Assembly (NCBI GenBank): GCA_009668225.1
Contig: WJYK01000016.1
Coordinates: 38,558 to 102,557, forward strand
Reading direction: 5' to 3'
Origin: Enterobacteriaceae bacterium RIT693
Lineage (GTDB): Bacteria; Pseudomonadota; Gammaproteobacteria; Enterobacterales; Enterobacteriaceae
DNA length: 64,000 nt
Numbering within the stretch: the stretch's first letter is position 1; each line of letters begins with the position of its first letter. Below the pieces are notes generated by a model, which did not search any database, had not been told where the DNA came from, and saw only the letters and a program-made list of their open reading frames with translations. The translations under genes were made by a program, and so were the position numbers. This document shows, one piece after another, positions 20,595 through 32,565 of the stretch.

Positions 20595-21623
20595 ATGGCA
20601 CACATTGTAACCCTAAATCCCCCTCACAGAGAAGATTGGTTAACGCAACTTGCCGATGTTATAACCGATCCTGATGAACTGCTGCACATTTTAAATGTAG
20701 CCGCTGATGAAGAATTGCTTGCAGGACGTGAAGCAAGGCGACTTTTTGCGCTGCGGGTCCCCCGCGCTTTTGTTGCGCGTATGGAAAAAGGCAACCCTAA
20801 CGACCCGCTGCTGCGCCAGGTTTTGACCGCGAAGCAGGAGTTTGTTGCCGCTCCAGGCTTCACTACCGACCCTCTGGAAGAGCAGCATAGCGTGGTGCCG
20901 GGTCTGTTACACAAGTACCGTAACCGTGCTCTGCTACTGGTGAAAGGCGGCTGTGCCGTGAACTGTCGCTACTGCTTCCGCCGCCACTTTCCGTATGCAG
21001 ACAACCAGGGGAACAAACGCAACTGGCAGACCGCGCTCAACTACATCAGCGAGCACCCGGAGCTGGACGAAATCATCTTCTCCGGCGGCGACCCGCTCAT
21101 GGCGAAAGACAACGAGCTGGACTGGCTTATCAGCGAGCTGGAAGGCATTCCTCACATCAAGCGGCTGCGTATCCATAGCCGCCTGCCGATCGTCATTCCT
21201 GCCCGCATTACCGACGTGCTGGCGGCAAGAATCGCCCGCTCATCGCTTCAGGTGCTGCTGGTAAACCACATTAACCACGCCCAGGAGATTGGTGACGATT
21301 TCCGTTCAGCGATGGCGAAGCTGCGCCAGGCGGGCGTCACGCTGCTGAACCAAAGCGTGCTGCTGCGTGGTGTGAACGATAGCGCACAGACGCTGGCTGA
21401 CCTGAGTAATGCATTATTTGATGCAGGCGTCATGCCGTACTATTTGCACGTGCTCGACAGAGTGCAGGGCGCGGCGCACTTTATGGTGGAAGACGAAGAA
21501 GCCCGGGCCATTATGCGTGAGCTGCTGACGCTGGTTTCAGGCTATATGGTGCCTAAACTGGCAAGAGAGATAGGCGGTGAACCCAGCAAGACGCCGCTGG
21601 ATTTGCAGCTGCGGCAGAAGTGA
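20595..21623 (+). CDS. epmB: EF-P (R)-beta-lysine pathway lysine 2,3-aminomutase EpmB
   Basis: EpmB (YjeK) is a radical SAM, PLP-dependent lysine 2,3-aminomutase that makes the (R)-beta-lysine used by EpmA. The 342-residue product starts [15 protein letters not shown]. The [4Fe-4S] motif CxxxCxxC is Cys120, Cys124 and Cys127 in [15 protein letters not shown], and [12 protein letters not shown] follows. The frame is open nine codons upstream but MAHIV is the conserved start. Confidence 0.97.
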   Translation: MAHIVTLNPPHREDWLTQLADVITDPDELLHILNVAADEELLAGREARRLFALRVPRAFVARMEKGNPNDPLLRQVLTAKQEFVAAPGFTTDPLEEQHSVVPGLLHKYRNRALLLVKGGCAVNCRYCFRRHFPYADNQGNKRNWQTALNYISEHPELDEIIFSGGDPLMAKDNELDWLISELEGIPHIKRLRIHSRLPIVIPARITDVLAARIARSSLQVLLVNHINHAQEIGDDFRSAMAKLRQAGVTLLNQSVLLRGVNDSAQTLADLSNALFDAGVMPYYLHVLDRVQGAAHFMVEDEEARAIMRELLTLVSGYMVPKLAREIGGEPSKTPLDLQLRQK

Positions 21624-21634
21624 GAGCGTAGCCG

Positions 21635-21702
21635 CCCTCACCCTAACCCCCTCCCCCAGGAGAGGGAACCGTTTAATGTTGCCTTCTTCTGCAGGGTGAG
21701 GG
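21635..21702. repeat. Intergenic palindromic repeat (REP-like)
   Basis: CCCTCACCCT at 21635–21644 pairs exactly with AGGGTGAGGG at 21693–21702, and the interior has a CTCCCCCAGGAGAG core. It lies just past the epmB stop and before the convergent yjeI end. A related sequence lies inside dsbD at 28856–28912. Confidence 0.75.
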
Positions 21703-21715
21703 TAATACTCATTTA

Positions 21716-22069
21716 TCAGTTCGGGCACTTATAAACCTGGCCGGTCATAACGCTGGCGGTCGGCGCAAAGCTTGAAAGCAGGGTCTGGCTTGGGCTGCTC
21801 ACGCCGTACAGGACGTTACCGCCCATCTCGGCCGCATTGTTACGCAATGCATTTGCCGCGCCGCGCATTGAACCACCTTCATCACCGTGCTGGCCGGACA
21901 GCCAGTTGCTCTGCTCACCGGTGGCGGTGCCTAACAGGCGGCATTCGCTACCCGGTTTGTCTTCCACAAAACGAACGCTCTGGCCGCTGGAACTCAGCTG
22001 ATTGCCCGTGCTACATCCTGCCAGCAGCAGCGCTGCCACAACCACTCCTGATGAGACTTTCATGCGCAT
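21716..22069 (-). CDS. yjeI: YjeI-family lipoprotein (DUF4156)
   Basis: The 117-residue lipoprotein precursor has lipobox LLAGC near residue 20 and matches E. coli YjeI over its length, including GTATGEQSNWLSGQHGDEGGSMRGAANALRN and the C-terminal GQVYKCPN. The start at MRMKVSSG gives the E. coli length; six extra in-frame codons upstream are ignored. Its function is not known. It is downstream of groEL on the same strand, separated by a terminator. Confidence 0.9.
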   Translation of the reverse strand: MRMKVSSGVVVAALLLAGCSTGNQLSSSGQSVRFVEDKPGSECRLLGTATGEQSNWLSGQHGDEGGSMRGAANALRNNAAEMGGNVLYGVSSPSQTLLSSFAPTASVMTGQVYKCPN

Positions 22070-22144
22070 GTTATTCCCCGTAATCAAGGTATTGAGCCGT
22101 TATCGCCCGGTAAGACCTTATACCAGACTGTGAACAAAAGAAAA

Positions 22145-22172
22145 AACCCTCAGACATTTCTGACTGAGGGTT
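22145..22172. terminator. groEL terminator
   Basis: The 9-bp stem AACCCTCAG/CTGAGGGTT with a 10-base loop, followed on the minus strand by TTTTT, lies 27 bp after the groEL stop. It has T-rich flanks on both sides. Confidence 0.88.
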
Positions 22173-22198
22173 TCTTTAACACAAGGTGCTTAGACGAA

Positions 22199-23857
<1,659 letters not shown>

Positions 23858-23885
23858 TCAAATTCGTTCAGGTTCGTGCGTCAAA

Positions 23886-24215
<330 letters not shown>

Positions 24216-24261
24216 TTAGGTAACGCCGTCCCATACGGGTTATCGGCTGGTGACCTGATTA

Positions 24262-24291
24262 ATGGGGATGGGCCATCCCCCCTTCAAGGGG
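24262..24291 (-). promoter_or_regulatory. Sigma-32 heat-shock promoter of groESL
   Basis: Reading the minus strand, CCCTTGAAG (-35) is followed about 14 bases later by CATCCCCATTA (-10). This agrees with the sigma-32 consensus CTTGAA/CCCCAT-T and with the E. coli groE promoter. It lies about 80 bp before the groES start. Confidence 0.9.
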
Positions 24292-24314
24292 GGAAAGCAA
24301 AAAAAAACTAAAAT

Positions 24315-24794
24315 TTAACGCTCGTCGCGCTCCTTATCATCGAGACGCTTTGGCGTTTCATCCTGGCGCTGATACTCGCCGTCAAAGGTATTCCCGCTCT
24401 GACTGCCGGCGCTGAAACCGCCGCCCGGCATACGGGAAAAACGCAGATGCGGCATCAGCTTCAGCGTTAAATGTTTTTGTACCGGCGGCAGCAGCAGCAG
24501 CAGGCCGAGGAAGTCGGTAAAGAAGCCCGGCAACATCAGCAGGATACCGGCCATGATCAGCGAAACGCTTTTGATCATCTCCGCCGCAGGGCTTTCGCCC
24601 GCCGCCATCTTCTGCTGCATCAGCATCAGGTTTTTAAAGCCCTGGTTACGCACCAGGGACAGGCCAATCACCGAGGTGAAAATAACCAGAATCAGGGTCA
24701 TAAAGACCCCCATAACGTGTGCCACCTGTATGAACAGCGAAATCTCGATGTAAACATAGAGGAAAATGGCGATAAACGGGATCCAGCGCACCAT
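24315..24794 (-). CDS. fxsA: Membrane protein FxsA
   Basis: FxsA is an inner-membrane protein whose overproduction in E. coli relieves F-plasmid exclusion of phage T7. The 159-residue product has hydrophobic segments in the first 115 residues (WIPFIAIFLYVYIEISLFIQVAH; MAGILLMLPGFFTDFLGLLLLLPP) and a charged tail ending LDDKERDER. In E. coli yjeH lies between fxsA and groES; here fxsA directly follows the groE promoter region, so yjeH is absent. It is divergent from aspA. Confidence 0.93.
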   Translation of the reverse strand: MVRWIPFIAIFLYVYIEISLFIQVAHVMGVFMTLILVIFTSVIGLSLVRNQGFKNLMLMQQKMAAGESPAAEMIKSVSLIMAGILLMLPGFFTDFLGLLLLLPPVQKHLTLKLMPHLRFSRMPGGGFSAGSQSGNTFDGEYQRQDETPKRLDDKERDER

Positions 24795-24930
24795 ACGCTC
24801 CTGTAATCGGGCGAGCCCGGAAGTGGCCTCGCGAAAAATGGGTTGGCAATTATGCGTAGAGGTGAAATGGCGACGACATAGACAAAGATCAATGCTTATT
24901 CAGGGAATTTTTTCTGGAAATTTTCAACTA

Positions 24931-24995
24931 TTGACTTATATCACATATTAATAATTGTTATGCAATACGGCTTTTAATAAGTGATCCAGGTTACT
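24931..24995 (+). promoter_or_regulatory. Candidate FNR and CRP sites upstream of aspA
   Basis: TTGAC-TTAT-ATCAC at 24931–24944 matches the FNR consensus at 8 of 10 positions. AGTGA-TCCAGG-TTACT at 24980–24995 is a partial CRP-like site. Both lie in the gene-free stretch 24795–25135 before aspA, a gene known to respond to oxygen and carbon status. Confidence 0.4.
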
Positions 24996-25135
24996 GCTTT
25001 TCGCTATCATCAGCATATCATCACGAAAACGCGGCCGAATATGGACATAATCGTCGGCCTATTAAGCTCACAACCACATTTCGTGTGTGTGAATAAAACA
25101 GTGCATTTATCTGCAGCTTTACTAAGAAGGTTCAC

Positions 25136-26572
25136 ATGTTAAATAACATTCGTATCGAAGAAGATTTGTTGGGTACCAGGGAAGTGCCGGCGGATGCCTA
25201 CTATGGTGTTCATACTCTGCGTGCGATTGAAAACTTCTACATTAGCAACAGTAAAATTAGCGACATACCGGAATTTGTACGCGGTATGGTGATGGTGAAA
25301 AAAGCGGCGGCAATGGCGAACAAGGAACTGCAAACCATTCCTAAAAACATCGCGAACACCATCATTCAGGCCTGTGATGAAGTTCTGAACAACGGCAAAT
25401 GCATGGATCAGTTCCCGGTAGACGTCTATCAGGGCGGCGCCGGTACTTCGGTGAACATGAACACCAACGAAGTGCTCGCCAACATCGGTCTGGAACTGAT
25501 GGGCCACCAAAAAGGTGAATACCAGTTCCTGAACCCGAACGACCACGTCAACAAATGCCAGTCCACCAACGACGCCTACCCAACCGGCTTCCGTATCGCG
25601 GTTTACACCTCGATAATCAAACTGATCGACGCGATCAATCAACTGGGTGAAGGCTTCCAGCGTAAAGCGGTTGAGTTCGCCGAGATCCTGAAAATGGGCC
25701 GTACCCAGCTGCAGGATGCGGTGCCGATGAGCTTGGGTCAGGAGTTCCATGCGTTCAACGTGCTGCTCACCGAAGAAACCAAAAACCTGCTGCGCACTGC
25801 GGAACTGTTGCTGGAAGTGAACCTCGGCGCGACCGCTATCGGTACCCGCCTCAACACCCCGGATGGTTACCAGCAGCTGGCAGTACAGAAACTGGCCGAA
25901 GTCAGCGGCCTGGCGTGTGTCCCGGCAGAAGACCTGATTGAAGCGACCTCCGACTGCGGCGCGTACGTCATGGTACACAGCTCCCTGAAGCGCCTGGCCG
26001 TGAAAATGTCCAAAATCTGTAACGACCTGCGCCTGCTCTCTTCCGGCCCGCGTGCTGGCCTGAACGAAATCAACCTGCCAGAACTGCAGGCAGGTTCATC
26101 TATTATGCCGGCCAAAGTGAACCCGGTTGTACCGGAAGTGGTGAACCAGGTCTGCTTCAAAGTGATCGGCAACGACACCACGGTGACCATGGCTTCCGAA
26201 GCCGGTCAGCTGCAGCTGAACGTGATGGAGCCGGTGATTGGCCAGGCGATGTTCGAGTCCATCCACATCCTGACCAACGCCTGTTACAACCTGCTGGAGA
26301 AATGCATCAACGGCATCACCGCGAATAAAGAAGTGTGTGAGAGCTACGTGTACAACTCCATCGGCATCGTGACCTACCTGAACCCGTTCATTGGCCACCA
26401 CAACGGCGACATCGTCGGCAAGATTTGTGCGGAAACCGGCAAGAGCGTGCGCGAGGTCGTGCTGGAGCGCGGTCTGCTGACCGAAGCCGAGCTGGACGAT
26501 ATTTTCTCCGTCCACAACCTGATGCACCCGGTCTACAAAGCTAAGCGCTATACCGATGAAAGCGAACAATAA
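25136..26572 (+). CDS. aspA: Aspartate ammonia-lyase (aspartase)
   Basis: Aspartase converts L-aspartate to fumarate and ammonia, feeding fumarate to FrdABCD during anaerobic growth. The 478-residue product starts [18 protein letters not shown] and carries the fumarase/aspartase signature [20 protein letters not shown] near residue 321, which contains the catalytic serine loop. It is followed by a strong terminator and then dcuA, the C4-dicarboxylate carrier. The gene lies upstream of dcuA as in E. coli. Confidence 0.98.
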   Translation: MLNNIRIEEDLLGTREVPADAYYGVHTLRAIENFYISNSKISDIPEFVRGMVMVKKAAAMANKELQTIPKNIANTIIQACDEVLNNGKCMDQFPVDVYQGGAGTSVNMNTNEVLANIGLELMGHQKGEYQFLNPNDHVNKCQSTNDAYPTGFRIAVYTSIIKLIDAINQLGEGFQRKAVEFAEILKMGRTQLQDAVPMSLGQEFHAFNVLLTEETKNLLRTAELLLEVNLGATAIGTRLNTPDGYQQLAVQKLAEVSGLACVPAEDLIEATSDCGAYVMVHSSLKRLAVKMSKICNDLRLLSSGPRAGLNEINLPELQAGSSIMPAKVNPVVPEVVNQVCFKVIGNDTTVTMASEAGQLQLNVMEPVIGQAMFESIHILTNACYNLLEKCINGITANKEVCESYVYNSIGIVTYLNPFIGHHNGDIVGKICAETGKSVREVVLERGLLTEAELDDIFSVHNLMHPVYKAKRYTDESEQ

Positions 26573-26590
26573 TTCATTCACATAAACGCC

Positions 26591-26622
26591 AAAAGGCACG
26601 TCCAGTCGGACGTGCCTTTTTC
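26591..26622 (+). terminator. aspA terminator
   Basis: A perfect 13-bp stem, AAAAGGCACGTCC with its complement GGACGTGCCTTTT, has loop AGTC and a T-tail. Readthrough to dcuA may still occur. Confidence 0.93.
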
Positions 26623-26687
26623 ATTTTAACGGCATACGAAAACACAACATTTCATTTTCATCTCATTAAAACATCAAGGAAGCGACC

Positions 26688-27989
26688 ATGATAGTCATCG
26701 AGCTCATCATCGTGTTAGCAGCGATTTTTCTGGGGGCAAGGCTTGGCGGTATAGGGATTGGCTACGCGGGAGGACTGGGGGTTTTGGTTCTCGCGGCGAT
26801 AGGCGTAAAACCCGGCAGCATCCCCTTCGACGTTATTTCCATCATTATGGCGGTGATCGCGGCTATCTCAGCGATGCAAATCGCCGGGGGCCTGGATTAC
26901 CTCGTCAACCAAACCGAGAAACTGCTACGTAAGAACCCTAAATACATCACGATTCTTGCGCCGATCGTCACCTGGTTTCTGACTATCTTCGCCGGGACCG
27001 GCAATATCTCGCTGGCGACGCTGCCGGTGATTGCCGAAGTCGCCAAGGAACAGGGCATTAAACCCTGCCGTCCGCTCTCTACGGCGGTGGTTTCTGCTCA
27101 GATAGCCATTACCGCCTCGCCGATTTCTGCCGCGGTGGTTTACATGTCATCGGTGATGGAAGGCCACGGTATCAGCTACATTCAGCTGCTGTCGGTGGTT
27201 ATCCCCTCTACGCTGCTGGCGGTGCTGGTGATGTCTTTCCTGGTGTCTATCCTGTTCGACTCAAAGCTGTCCAATGACCCGGTTTACCTCAAGCGCCTGG
27301 AAGAAGGCCTGATTGAGCTGCGCGGCGACAAGCAAATCGAGATTAAGCCTCGCGCCAAAACCTCCGTCTTTCTCTTCCTGCTCGGCGTGGTTTGCGTCGT
27401 TATCTATGCCATCGTCAACAGCCCAAGCCTCGGCCTCGTCGCTACGCCGCTGATGAATACCACTAACGCGATCCTGATTATTATGCTGTCGGTCGCAACG
27501 TTGACGACGGTTATCTGCGGCGTGGAGACTGAAAGCATCCTCAGCTCCAGCACCTTCAAGGCCGGTATGAGCGCCTGTATTTGTATTCTGGGCGTGGCCT
27601 GGCTGGGCGATACCTTTGTCGCCGCCAATATAGACTGGATCAAAGAGACCGCAGGCAGCGTGATTCAGGGCCATCCGTGGCTGCTGGCGGTCATTTTCTT
27701 CTTTGCCTCGGCGCTGCTTTACTCTCAGGCCGCTACGGCCAAGGCGCTGATGCCGATGGCGCTGGCGCTCAGCGTCTCGCCGTTAACCGCCGTCGCCTCT
27801 TTTGCCGCCGTCTCCGGCCTGTTTATTCTGCCGACCTACCCGACCCTGGTCGCCGCGGTACAAATGGACGATACCGGCACAACGCGCATCGGTAAATTTG
27901 TCTTTAACCATCCGTTCTTTATCCCTGGCACAATGGGCGTGGTGCTGGCGGTCTGCTTCGGCTTCCTGATCGGCAGCGTGCTGCTGTAA
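26688..27989 (+). CDS. dcuA: Anaerobic C4-dicarboxylate transporter DcuA
   Basis: DcuA exchanges aspartate, fumarate, malate and succinate across the inner membrane. The 433-residue product is hydrophobic throughout and matches E. coli DcuA, for example FAGTGNISLATLPVIAEVAKEQG and LFILPTYPTLVAAVQMDDTGTTRIGKF. With aspA upstream and frdABCD in the same window it makes up the aspartate–fumarate respiration set. The ATG is preceded by AAGGAAG. Confidence 0.97.
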   Translation: MIVIELIIVLAAIFLGARLGGIGIGYAGGLGVLVLAAIGVKPGSIPFDVISIIMAVIAAISAMQIAGGLDYLVNQTEKLLRKNPKYITILAPIVTWFLTIFAGTGNISLATLPVIAEVAKEQGIKPCRPLSTAVVSAQIAITASPISAAVVYMSSVMEGHGISYIQLLSVVIPSTLLAVLVMSFLVSILFDSKLSNDPVYLKRLEEGLIELRGDKQIEIKPRAKTSVFLFLLGVVCVVIYAIVNSPSLGLVATPLMNTTNAILIIMLSVATLTTVICGVETESILSSSTFKAGMSACICILGVAWLGDTFVAANIDWIKETAGSVIQGHPWLLAVIFFFASALLYSQAATAKALMPMALALSVSPLTAVASFAAVSGLFILPTYPTLVAAVQMDDTGTTRIGKFVFNHPFFIPGTMGVVLAVCFGFLIGSVLL

Positions 27990-28000
27990 ATCTCTTCAAA

Positions 28001-28023
28001 GACGGGTCGTTATTCGGCCCGTC
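28001..28023 (+). terminator. dcuA terminator
   Basis: The 9-bp stem GACGGGTCG/CGGCCCGTC (one G-U pair) with loop TTATT lies 11 bp past the dcuA stop; the T-tail is short. Confidence 0.7.
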
Positions 28024-28076
28024 TTGCCCTCCTCATGCTATAGTCGATGCCGTTTCCTCCCATAATGAGGTTTGTG

Positions 28077-28400
28077 ATGTCGATGACTCAGGCTGTCGTT
28101 GTACTCTGTACCGCACCGGATGAAGCCAGCGCTCAGGATCTGGCCGCGAAAGTCCTGGCGGAAAAACTTGCCGCCTGTGTGACGCTGCTGCCGGGCGCGA
28201 CTTCGCTTTATTACTGGGAAGGAAAGCTGGAGCAGGAGTACGAAGTACAAATGCTGCTAAAAAGCGACGTGGAGCACCAGGAGGCGCTGCTTGCCTGCCT
28301 GAAAACCCATCACCCTTACCAAACGCCTGAACTGCTGGTTCTGCCAGTTGCACATGGAAACAGTGAATATCTCTCATGGCTCTACGCATCATTACGCTAG
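28077..28400 (+). CDS. cutA: Divalent cation tolerance protein CutA
   Basis: CutA is a small trimeric protein of the divalent-cation tolerance family, linked genetically to copper tolerance in E. coli. The 107-residue product from [20 protein letters not shown] has the conserved [33 protein letters not shown] and [13 protein letters not shown] segments. The ATG at 28077 is taken because the frame upstream runs through the dcuA terminator area. The 3' end overlaps dsbD by 25 bp, which couples the two as in E. coli. Confidence 0.96.
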   Translation: MSMTQAVVVLCTAPDEASAQDLAAKVLAEKLAACVTLLPGATSLYYWEGKLEQEYEVQMLLKSDVEHQEALLACLKTHHPYQTPELLVLPVAHGNSEYLSWLYASLR

Positions 28401-30139
28401 TCCTGCTGCTTTGCAGTTCGCAGGCCTTCGCCGGGCTGTTTGACGCCCAGAATAAAACCCAGTTTGTCCCGGTCGACCAGGCCTTTGCCTTTGACTTTCA
28501 GCAGTCTGAGCACCAGCTAACGCTCAACTGGCAGATAAAACCCGGTTATTACCTATACCGCCAGCAGATAAAAGTGGTGCCCGCCAGCGCGGACATTGCG
28601 CCCCTGGCTATTCCCAAAGGCACCTGGCACGAAGATGAGTTTTACGGCAAAACCGAGATTTTCACCCGGCAGCTAAGTCTACCGATTACGGTTACCTCCG
28701 CCAACAAAGGCTCATCCATCAGCGTGACCTACCAGGGCTGCGCCGAAGCCGGGTTCTGCTACCCGCCGGAAACGCGCGTCGTGCCGTTGAGTGCGGTAGC
28801 TTCCCAGGCTCGATCTGACGCTGTAGTTTCTTCCCCCTCCGGAGACGAGGCCAATATTTCTGCCCCCCTCTCCCCTCCTGGAGAGAAAACCGGGGTAAGG
28901 GGCGCAGACGACTCCGCCCCCGCATCGCTCCCCTTCTCCGCGCTGTGGGCCTTCCTGATCGGCATTGGCATCGCCTTCACCCCCTGCGTGCTACCGATGT
29001 ACCCGCTGATCTCCGGCATCGTGCTGGGCGGTAAACAACGCCTTTCCACCGCCAGAGCGCTGCTGCTGGCCTTTGTTTACGTCCAGGGCATGGCCCTGAC
29101 CTATACCGCACTTGGCCTGGTGGTTGCCGCCGCCGGGCTCCAGTTTCAGGCCGCGCTACAGCATCCGTACGTGCTGATTGGCCTGTCGGTGCTCTTTATC
29201 CTGCTCGCCGCCTCAATGTTTGGCCTGTTCACACTGCAGCTGCCGTCGTCGCTACAAACGCGCCTGACGCTGATGAGCAACCGCCAGCAGGGCGGCTCGG
29301 CAGGCGGCGTTTTTGCCATGGGCGCGCTGGCCGGGCTTATCTGCTCGCCGTGCACCACTGCGCCGCTGAGCGCTATCCTGCTGTACATCGCGCAAAGCGG
29401 AAATATGTGGCTCGGCGGCGGTACGCTTTATCTTTACGCGCTGGGCATGGGCCTGCCGCTTATCCTGATCACCGTCTTCGGCAACCGCCTGCTGCCGAAA
29501 AGCGGGCCATGGATGGAAAACGTTAAAACCGCCTTTGGCTTTGTGATTCTGGCGCTGCCGGTATTTCTGCTGGAACGCGTACTCGGCGACACCTGGGGGC
29601 TAAGGCTGTGGAGCCTGTTGGGCGTAGCCTTCTTCGGCTGGGCGTTTATCACTAGCCTCGGGGCGAATAAATCCTGGCTGCGCGTGCTGCAAATCATCCT
29701 GCTGGGTGCCGCGCTGGTTGCCGCCCGCCCGCTACAGGACTGGGCTTTCGGCTCTCCGGCGTCCGCTCAGGCCGTCCCTCACCTCAGCTTTAGCAAAATC
29801 GCCAACGTCGAACAGCTAGACGCCGCACTTGCCAACGCAAAAGGCAAACCGGTAATGCTCGACTTGTACGCCGACTGGTGCGTGGCGTGTAAAGAGTTTG
29901 AGAAATACACCTTTAGCGATCCGCAGGTGCAAAAAGCGCTGTCTGGCAGCGTTTTACTCCAAGCCGACGTCACGGCAAATAACGCGGACGACAAGGCCCT
30001 ACTTAAGCATCTGCAGGTCCTTGGCCTGCCGACCATTCTATTCTTTGATACTCACGGCCTGGAGCAGCCTGCCGCCCGGGTAACGGGCTTTATGGATGCC
30101 ACCGCGTTTAGCGAGCATTTGCGCAATCGCAGGCCGTAA
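28376..30139 (+). CDS. dsbD: Thiol:disulfide interchange protein DsbD
   Basis: DsbD moves electrons from cytoplasmic thioredoxin to the periplasm to reduce DsbC and DsbG and to serve cytochrome c maturation. The 587-residue product has a signal peptide, the periplasmic alpha domain with Cys122 and Cys128 ([12 protein letters not shown]), an eight-segment membrane domain with [11 protein letters not shown] and SPCTTAP, and a C-terminal thioredoxin-like domain with CVAC in [12 protein letters not shown]. It is about 22 residues longer than E. coli DsbD. The extra residues lie in the alpha–membrane linker (about 161–179) and are encoded by a palindromic repeat. Confidence 0.97.
   Translation: MALRIITLVLLLCSSQAFAGLFDAQNKTQFVPVDQAFAFDFQQSEHQLTLNWQIKPGYYLYRQQIKVVPASADIAPLAIPKGTWHEDEFYGKTEIFTRQLSLPITVTSANKGSSISVTYQGCAEAGFCYPPETRVVPLSAVASQARSDAVVSSPSGDEANISAPLSPPGEKTGVRGADDSAPASLPFSALWAFLIGIGIAFTPCVLPMYPLISGIVLGGKQRLSTARALLLAFVYVQGMALTYTALGLVVAAAGLQFQAALQHPYVLIGLSVLFILLAASMFGLFTLQLPSSLQTRLTLMSNRQQGGSAGGVFAMGALAGLICSPCTTAPLSAILLYIAQSGNMWLGGGTLYLYALGMGLPLILITVFGNRLLPKSGPWMENVKTAFGFVILALPVFLLERVLGDTWGLRLWSLLGVAFFGWAFITSLGANKSWLRVLQIILLGAALVAARPLQDWAFGSPASAQAVPHLSFSKIANVEQLDAALANAKGKPVMLDLYADWCVACKEFEKYTFSDPQVQKALSGSVLLQADVTANNADDKALLKHLQVLGLPTILFFDTHGLEQPAARVTGFMDATAFSEHLRNRRP
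28856..28912. repeat. Palindromic repeat element embedded in frame in dsbD
   Basis: CTCTCC/GGAGAG forms the core, flanked by GCCCC and GGGGC arms with ACCGGGGTAAGG. This is the same kind of element as at 21635–21702. It is translated as a Pro/Gly-rich linker ([15 protein letters not shown]) in DsbD. Confidence 0.7.
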
Positions 30140-30177
30140 ACAACACTTAATCCGATGGGAAACGTAAGGAGAAAACC

Positions 30178-30753
30178 GTGCAACGCGAAGAAGTTCTAGA
30201 GCACGCCCTGCATGTCCTTGAACGTGAAGGCATTGCCAGCACGACGCTGGAGATGGTGGCGAAAGAAGCCGATTACCCGATCGCTGAGGTTCGCCAGTTC
30301 TGGCCCGACAGTGAGGCCCTGCTGTACGACGCCCTGCGCTACTTGAGCTCTCAGGTGGACGTCTGGCGGCGCCAGTTGATGCTGGATGAAGAGATGACGC
30401 CGGAGCAAAAGCTGCTTAAGCGCTACCATGCCCTGACCGAATGCGTCGGCAACCAGCGCTATCCCGGCTGCCTGTTTATTGCCGCCTGCACGTTCTACCC
30501 CGACGCCGCGCACCCGATTCATCAGCTGGCAGACCAGCAGAAAAAAGCGGCCTGGGCGTACACTCACGAGCTGCTGACGCAGATGGAAGTGGACGACCCG
30601 ACGATGGTCGCGCACCAAATGGAGCTGGTACTGGAAGGCTGCCTGAGCAAGCTCTTGGTGAAGCGTAGCCAGGCCGATATCGACACGGCCCGCAGGCTGG
30701 CAGAAGACATTCTGCGCTTTGCATTGTGCCGTACCGGTGGAGCATTGACCTGA
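30178..30753 (+). CDS. yjdC: TetR-like regulator YjdC
   Basis: The 191-residue product matches E. coli YjdC, a TetR-family-like regulator of unknown signal. It has an N-terminal helix-turn-helix ([40 protein letters not shown]) and a helical C-terminus with [28 protein letters not shown]. The start is a GTG behind AAGGAG. It lies between dsbD and the tRNA-Phe gene as in E. coli. Confidence 0.93.
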   Translation: MQREEVLEHALHVLEREGIASTTLEMVAKEADYPIAEVRQFWPDSEALLYDALRYLSSQVDVWRRQLMLDEEMTPEQKLLKRYHALTECVGNQRYPGCLFIAACTFYPDAAHPIHQLADQQKKAAWAYTHELLTQMEVDDPTMVAHQMELVLEGCLSKLLVKRSQADIDTARRLAEDILRFALCRTGGALT

Positions 30754-30828
30754 AGCTCGCCTTTTTACTGTCTTTGACTGAAAAGCAGCCAGTTAGCATG
30801 GTTTTAGGGATTTTTTATGACAAAGCCG

Positions 30829-30857
30829 TTGACGCCTGACGGCCTTTACGGTTTAAT
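30829..30857 (+). promoter_or_regulatory. tRNA-Phe promoter
   Basis: TTGACG (-35, 30829–30834) and TTTAAT (-10, 30852–30857) are separated by 17 bp. They are followed by a GC-rich discriminator, typical of stringently controlled stable-RNA promoters, about 10 bp before the tRNA. Confidence 0.85.
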
Positions 30858-30867
30858 GCGGCCCGTT

Positions 30868-30943
30868 GCCCGGATAGCTCAGTCGGTAGAGCAGGGGATT
30901 GAAAATCCCCGTGTCCTTGGTTCGATTCCGAGTCCGGGCACCA
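30868..30943 (+). tRNA. pheU: tRNA-Phe (GAA)
   Basis: This 76-base tRNA has a GCCCGGA acceptor stem pairing with TCCGGGC, D-arm AGCTCAGTCGGTAGAGC, anticodon stem-loop GGGGATTGAAAATCCCC with GAA at 30901–30903, T-arm GGTTCGATTCC and an encoded CCA end. Position after yjdC matches pheU of E. coli. Its 3' end is the attachment site of the adjacent island. Its original terminator now lies 14 kb away at 45171. Confidence 0.97.
30924..30943 (+). other. attL: tRNA-Phe 3' end
   Basis: The 20-bp tRNA 3' end GATTCCGAGTCCGGGCACCA recurs at 45139–45157 with one G fewer. This copy restores the intact tRNA and marks the left boundary of the island. Confidence 0.85.
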
Positions 30944-31056
30944 CTATTTAGTTTCATGGCGTCTCTATGAGTCCTGAAACGTTAAAAAATCAGTAAGTTA
31001 CAAGGAGTCTGGAGTACCAAAAGGTACTGCCAGATTTTTTGACATCCCGAGCTTTT

Positions 31057-31074
31057 GGGGGCTTAATTGGGGGC
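31057..31074 (+). repeat. Left-end GGGGGC repeat pair (integrase arm-type candidates)
   Basis: GGGGGC occurs at 31057 and 31069, 12 bp apart, between the tRNA and the integrase start. The same pair with the same spacing is at 45063 and 45075 at the other end. Confidence 0.65.
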
Positions 31075-31106
31075 CTGTTGGTTCGATAAACCCCGGAGCC
31101 CCCGCT

Positions 31107-32366
31107 ATGCCACTCACCGATACCGCCATCCGCAACGCAAAACCACTCGATAAACCCTGGAAACTCAGCGACGCGCAGGGTTTATACCTGCTGATTAAAC
31201 CCAACGGCTCTAAACTCTGGCAACTCAAGTACCGCTTTGGCGGCAAGGAGAAGAAGCTGGCGTTTGGCGCTTACCCGACCGTGACGCTGGCGAATGCGCG
31301 TAAGCTGCGTGAAGAAGCCCGCTCGGTACTCAGCGCGGGCGACGAGCCGGGGGTGAAAAAGCAGCAGGAGAAGCAGGCGAAGAAAAGCAGCAATACCTTT
31401 GAAGAGGTTGCCCGTCAGTGGCTGGCGGGCAATATCCGCTGGACAGAGCATCACACGGCAAAGATCCTGCGCTCGCTGGAGCTACATGTGTTCCCGCTGA
31501 TTGGCAGGATCCCCGTTGCCGACCTGAAAACTGCCGATCTGCTGATCCCGCTGCGGGTGGCAGAGAAAAAGGGCAATCTGGAAACCGCCGCGCGAATACA
31601 GCAGCGCACCACGGCGATCATGCGCTATGCGGTGCAGGAAAGCCTGATTGCCAGCAATCCGGCCAACGATCTGACCGGTGCCATCGCGCCGCCGCCGAAG
31701 AACCACTACCCTGCCCTGCCGCTGGAGAAGATGCCAGAATTACTGGAGCGACTGGAGGGCTATTCAGGCAGGCTGTTAACCAGACTGGCCGTGCAGCTTA
31801 ACCTGCTGATCTTTATTCGCTCCAGCGAACTGCGCTTTGCCCGCTGGACGGAGATCGATCTGGATGGAGCAATGTGGACCATCCCCGCGCAACGTGAGCC
31901 GATCCCCGGCGTGCGTTATTCAGAGCGCGGCGCAAAGATGAAAACACCGCATCTGGTGCCGCTGTCAAAACAGGCGGTCACGGTGCTGAAACAGCTAAAG
32001 CTATTGTCCGGCAACGGCGAATTACTGTTTCCCGGCGACCACGATCCGCACAAGCCGATGAGCGAAAACACCATCAACAAGGCGCTGCGTACGATGGACT
32101 ATGACACGAAGGTGGACATTTGCGGTCACGGTTTCCGCACGATGGCCTGTAGCGCGCTGATCGAGTCCGGGCGCTGGTCAAAGGACGCCGTGGAGCGGCA
32201 GATGAGCCATCAGGAGCGTAACAACGTGCAGGCGGCATATATCCACAAGGCGGAGCACCTCGACGAGCGCACGCAAATGATGCAGTGGTGGTCGGACTAT
32301 CTCGATGCCTGTCGGCAAAAGTTTATCCCGCCCTATCGCTATGAACGACGGATTGAGGCAGCCTGA
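31107..32366 (+). CDS. P4-family tyrosine integrase
   Basis: The 419-residue integrase would catalyse site-specific recombination between the island and the tRNA-Phe end. It has the N-terminal DUF4102-type arm-binding domain (MPLTDTAIRNAKPLDKPWKLSDAQGLYLLIKPNGSKLWQ..., KLAFGAYPTVTLANARKLREEAR), a core-binding domain and the catalytic domain. Catalytic residues are seen in IRSSELRFARW (Arg), HGFRTMACSAL (His-x-x-Arg) and AAYIHKAEHLDERTQMMQWW (Tyr). It lies 160 bp from the tRNA and points inward, the usual place for P4-type integrases. It appears intact. Confidence 0.95.
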   Translation: MPLTDTAIRNAKPLDKPWKLSDAQGLYLLIKPNGSKLWQLKYRFGGKEKKLAFGAYPTVTLANARKLREEARSVLSAGDEPGVKKQQEKQAKKSSNTFEEVARQWLAGNIRWTEHHTAKILRSLELHVFPLIGRIPVADLKTADLLIPLRVAEKKGNLETAARIQQRTTAIMRYAVQESLIASNPANDLTGAIAPPPKNHYPALPLEKMPELLERLEGYSGRLLTRLAVQLNLLIFIRSSELRFARWTEIDLDGAMWTIPAQREPIPGVRYSERGAKMKTPHLVPLSKQAVTVLKQLKLLSGNGELLFPGDHDPHKPMSENTINKALRTMDYDTKVDICGHGFRTMACSALIESGRWSKDAVERQMSHQERNNVQAAYIHKAEHLDERTQMMQWWSDYLDACRQKFIPPYRYERRIEAA

Positions 32367-32565
32367 ATCCGTTAACGAATCACTCCGGAAAGCAGATCTC
32401 ATCAGATCTGCTTTTTTATTTGCACCAGCTCACCCGGATAAACGCAGATCTGCGCCAGCTCCGGCCTTTTAAGCCCTTTGGCCCTTTCCGGTCTGGCGCT
32501 GTTACCCTTAGCGCTCCCTTACCCCTTCGGCCATTTACTTTTCATGATTGCACCAGAACAGGAAG

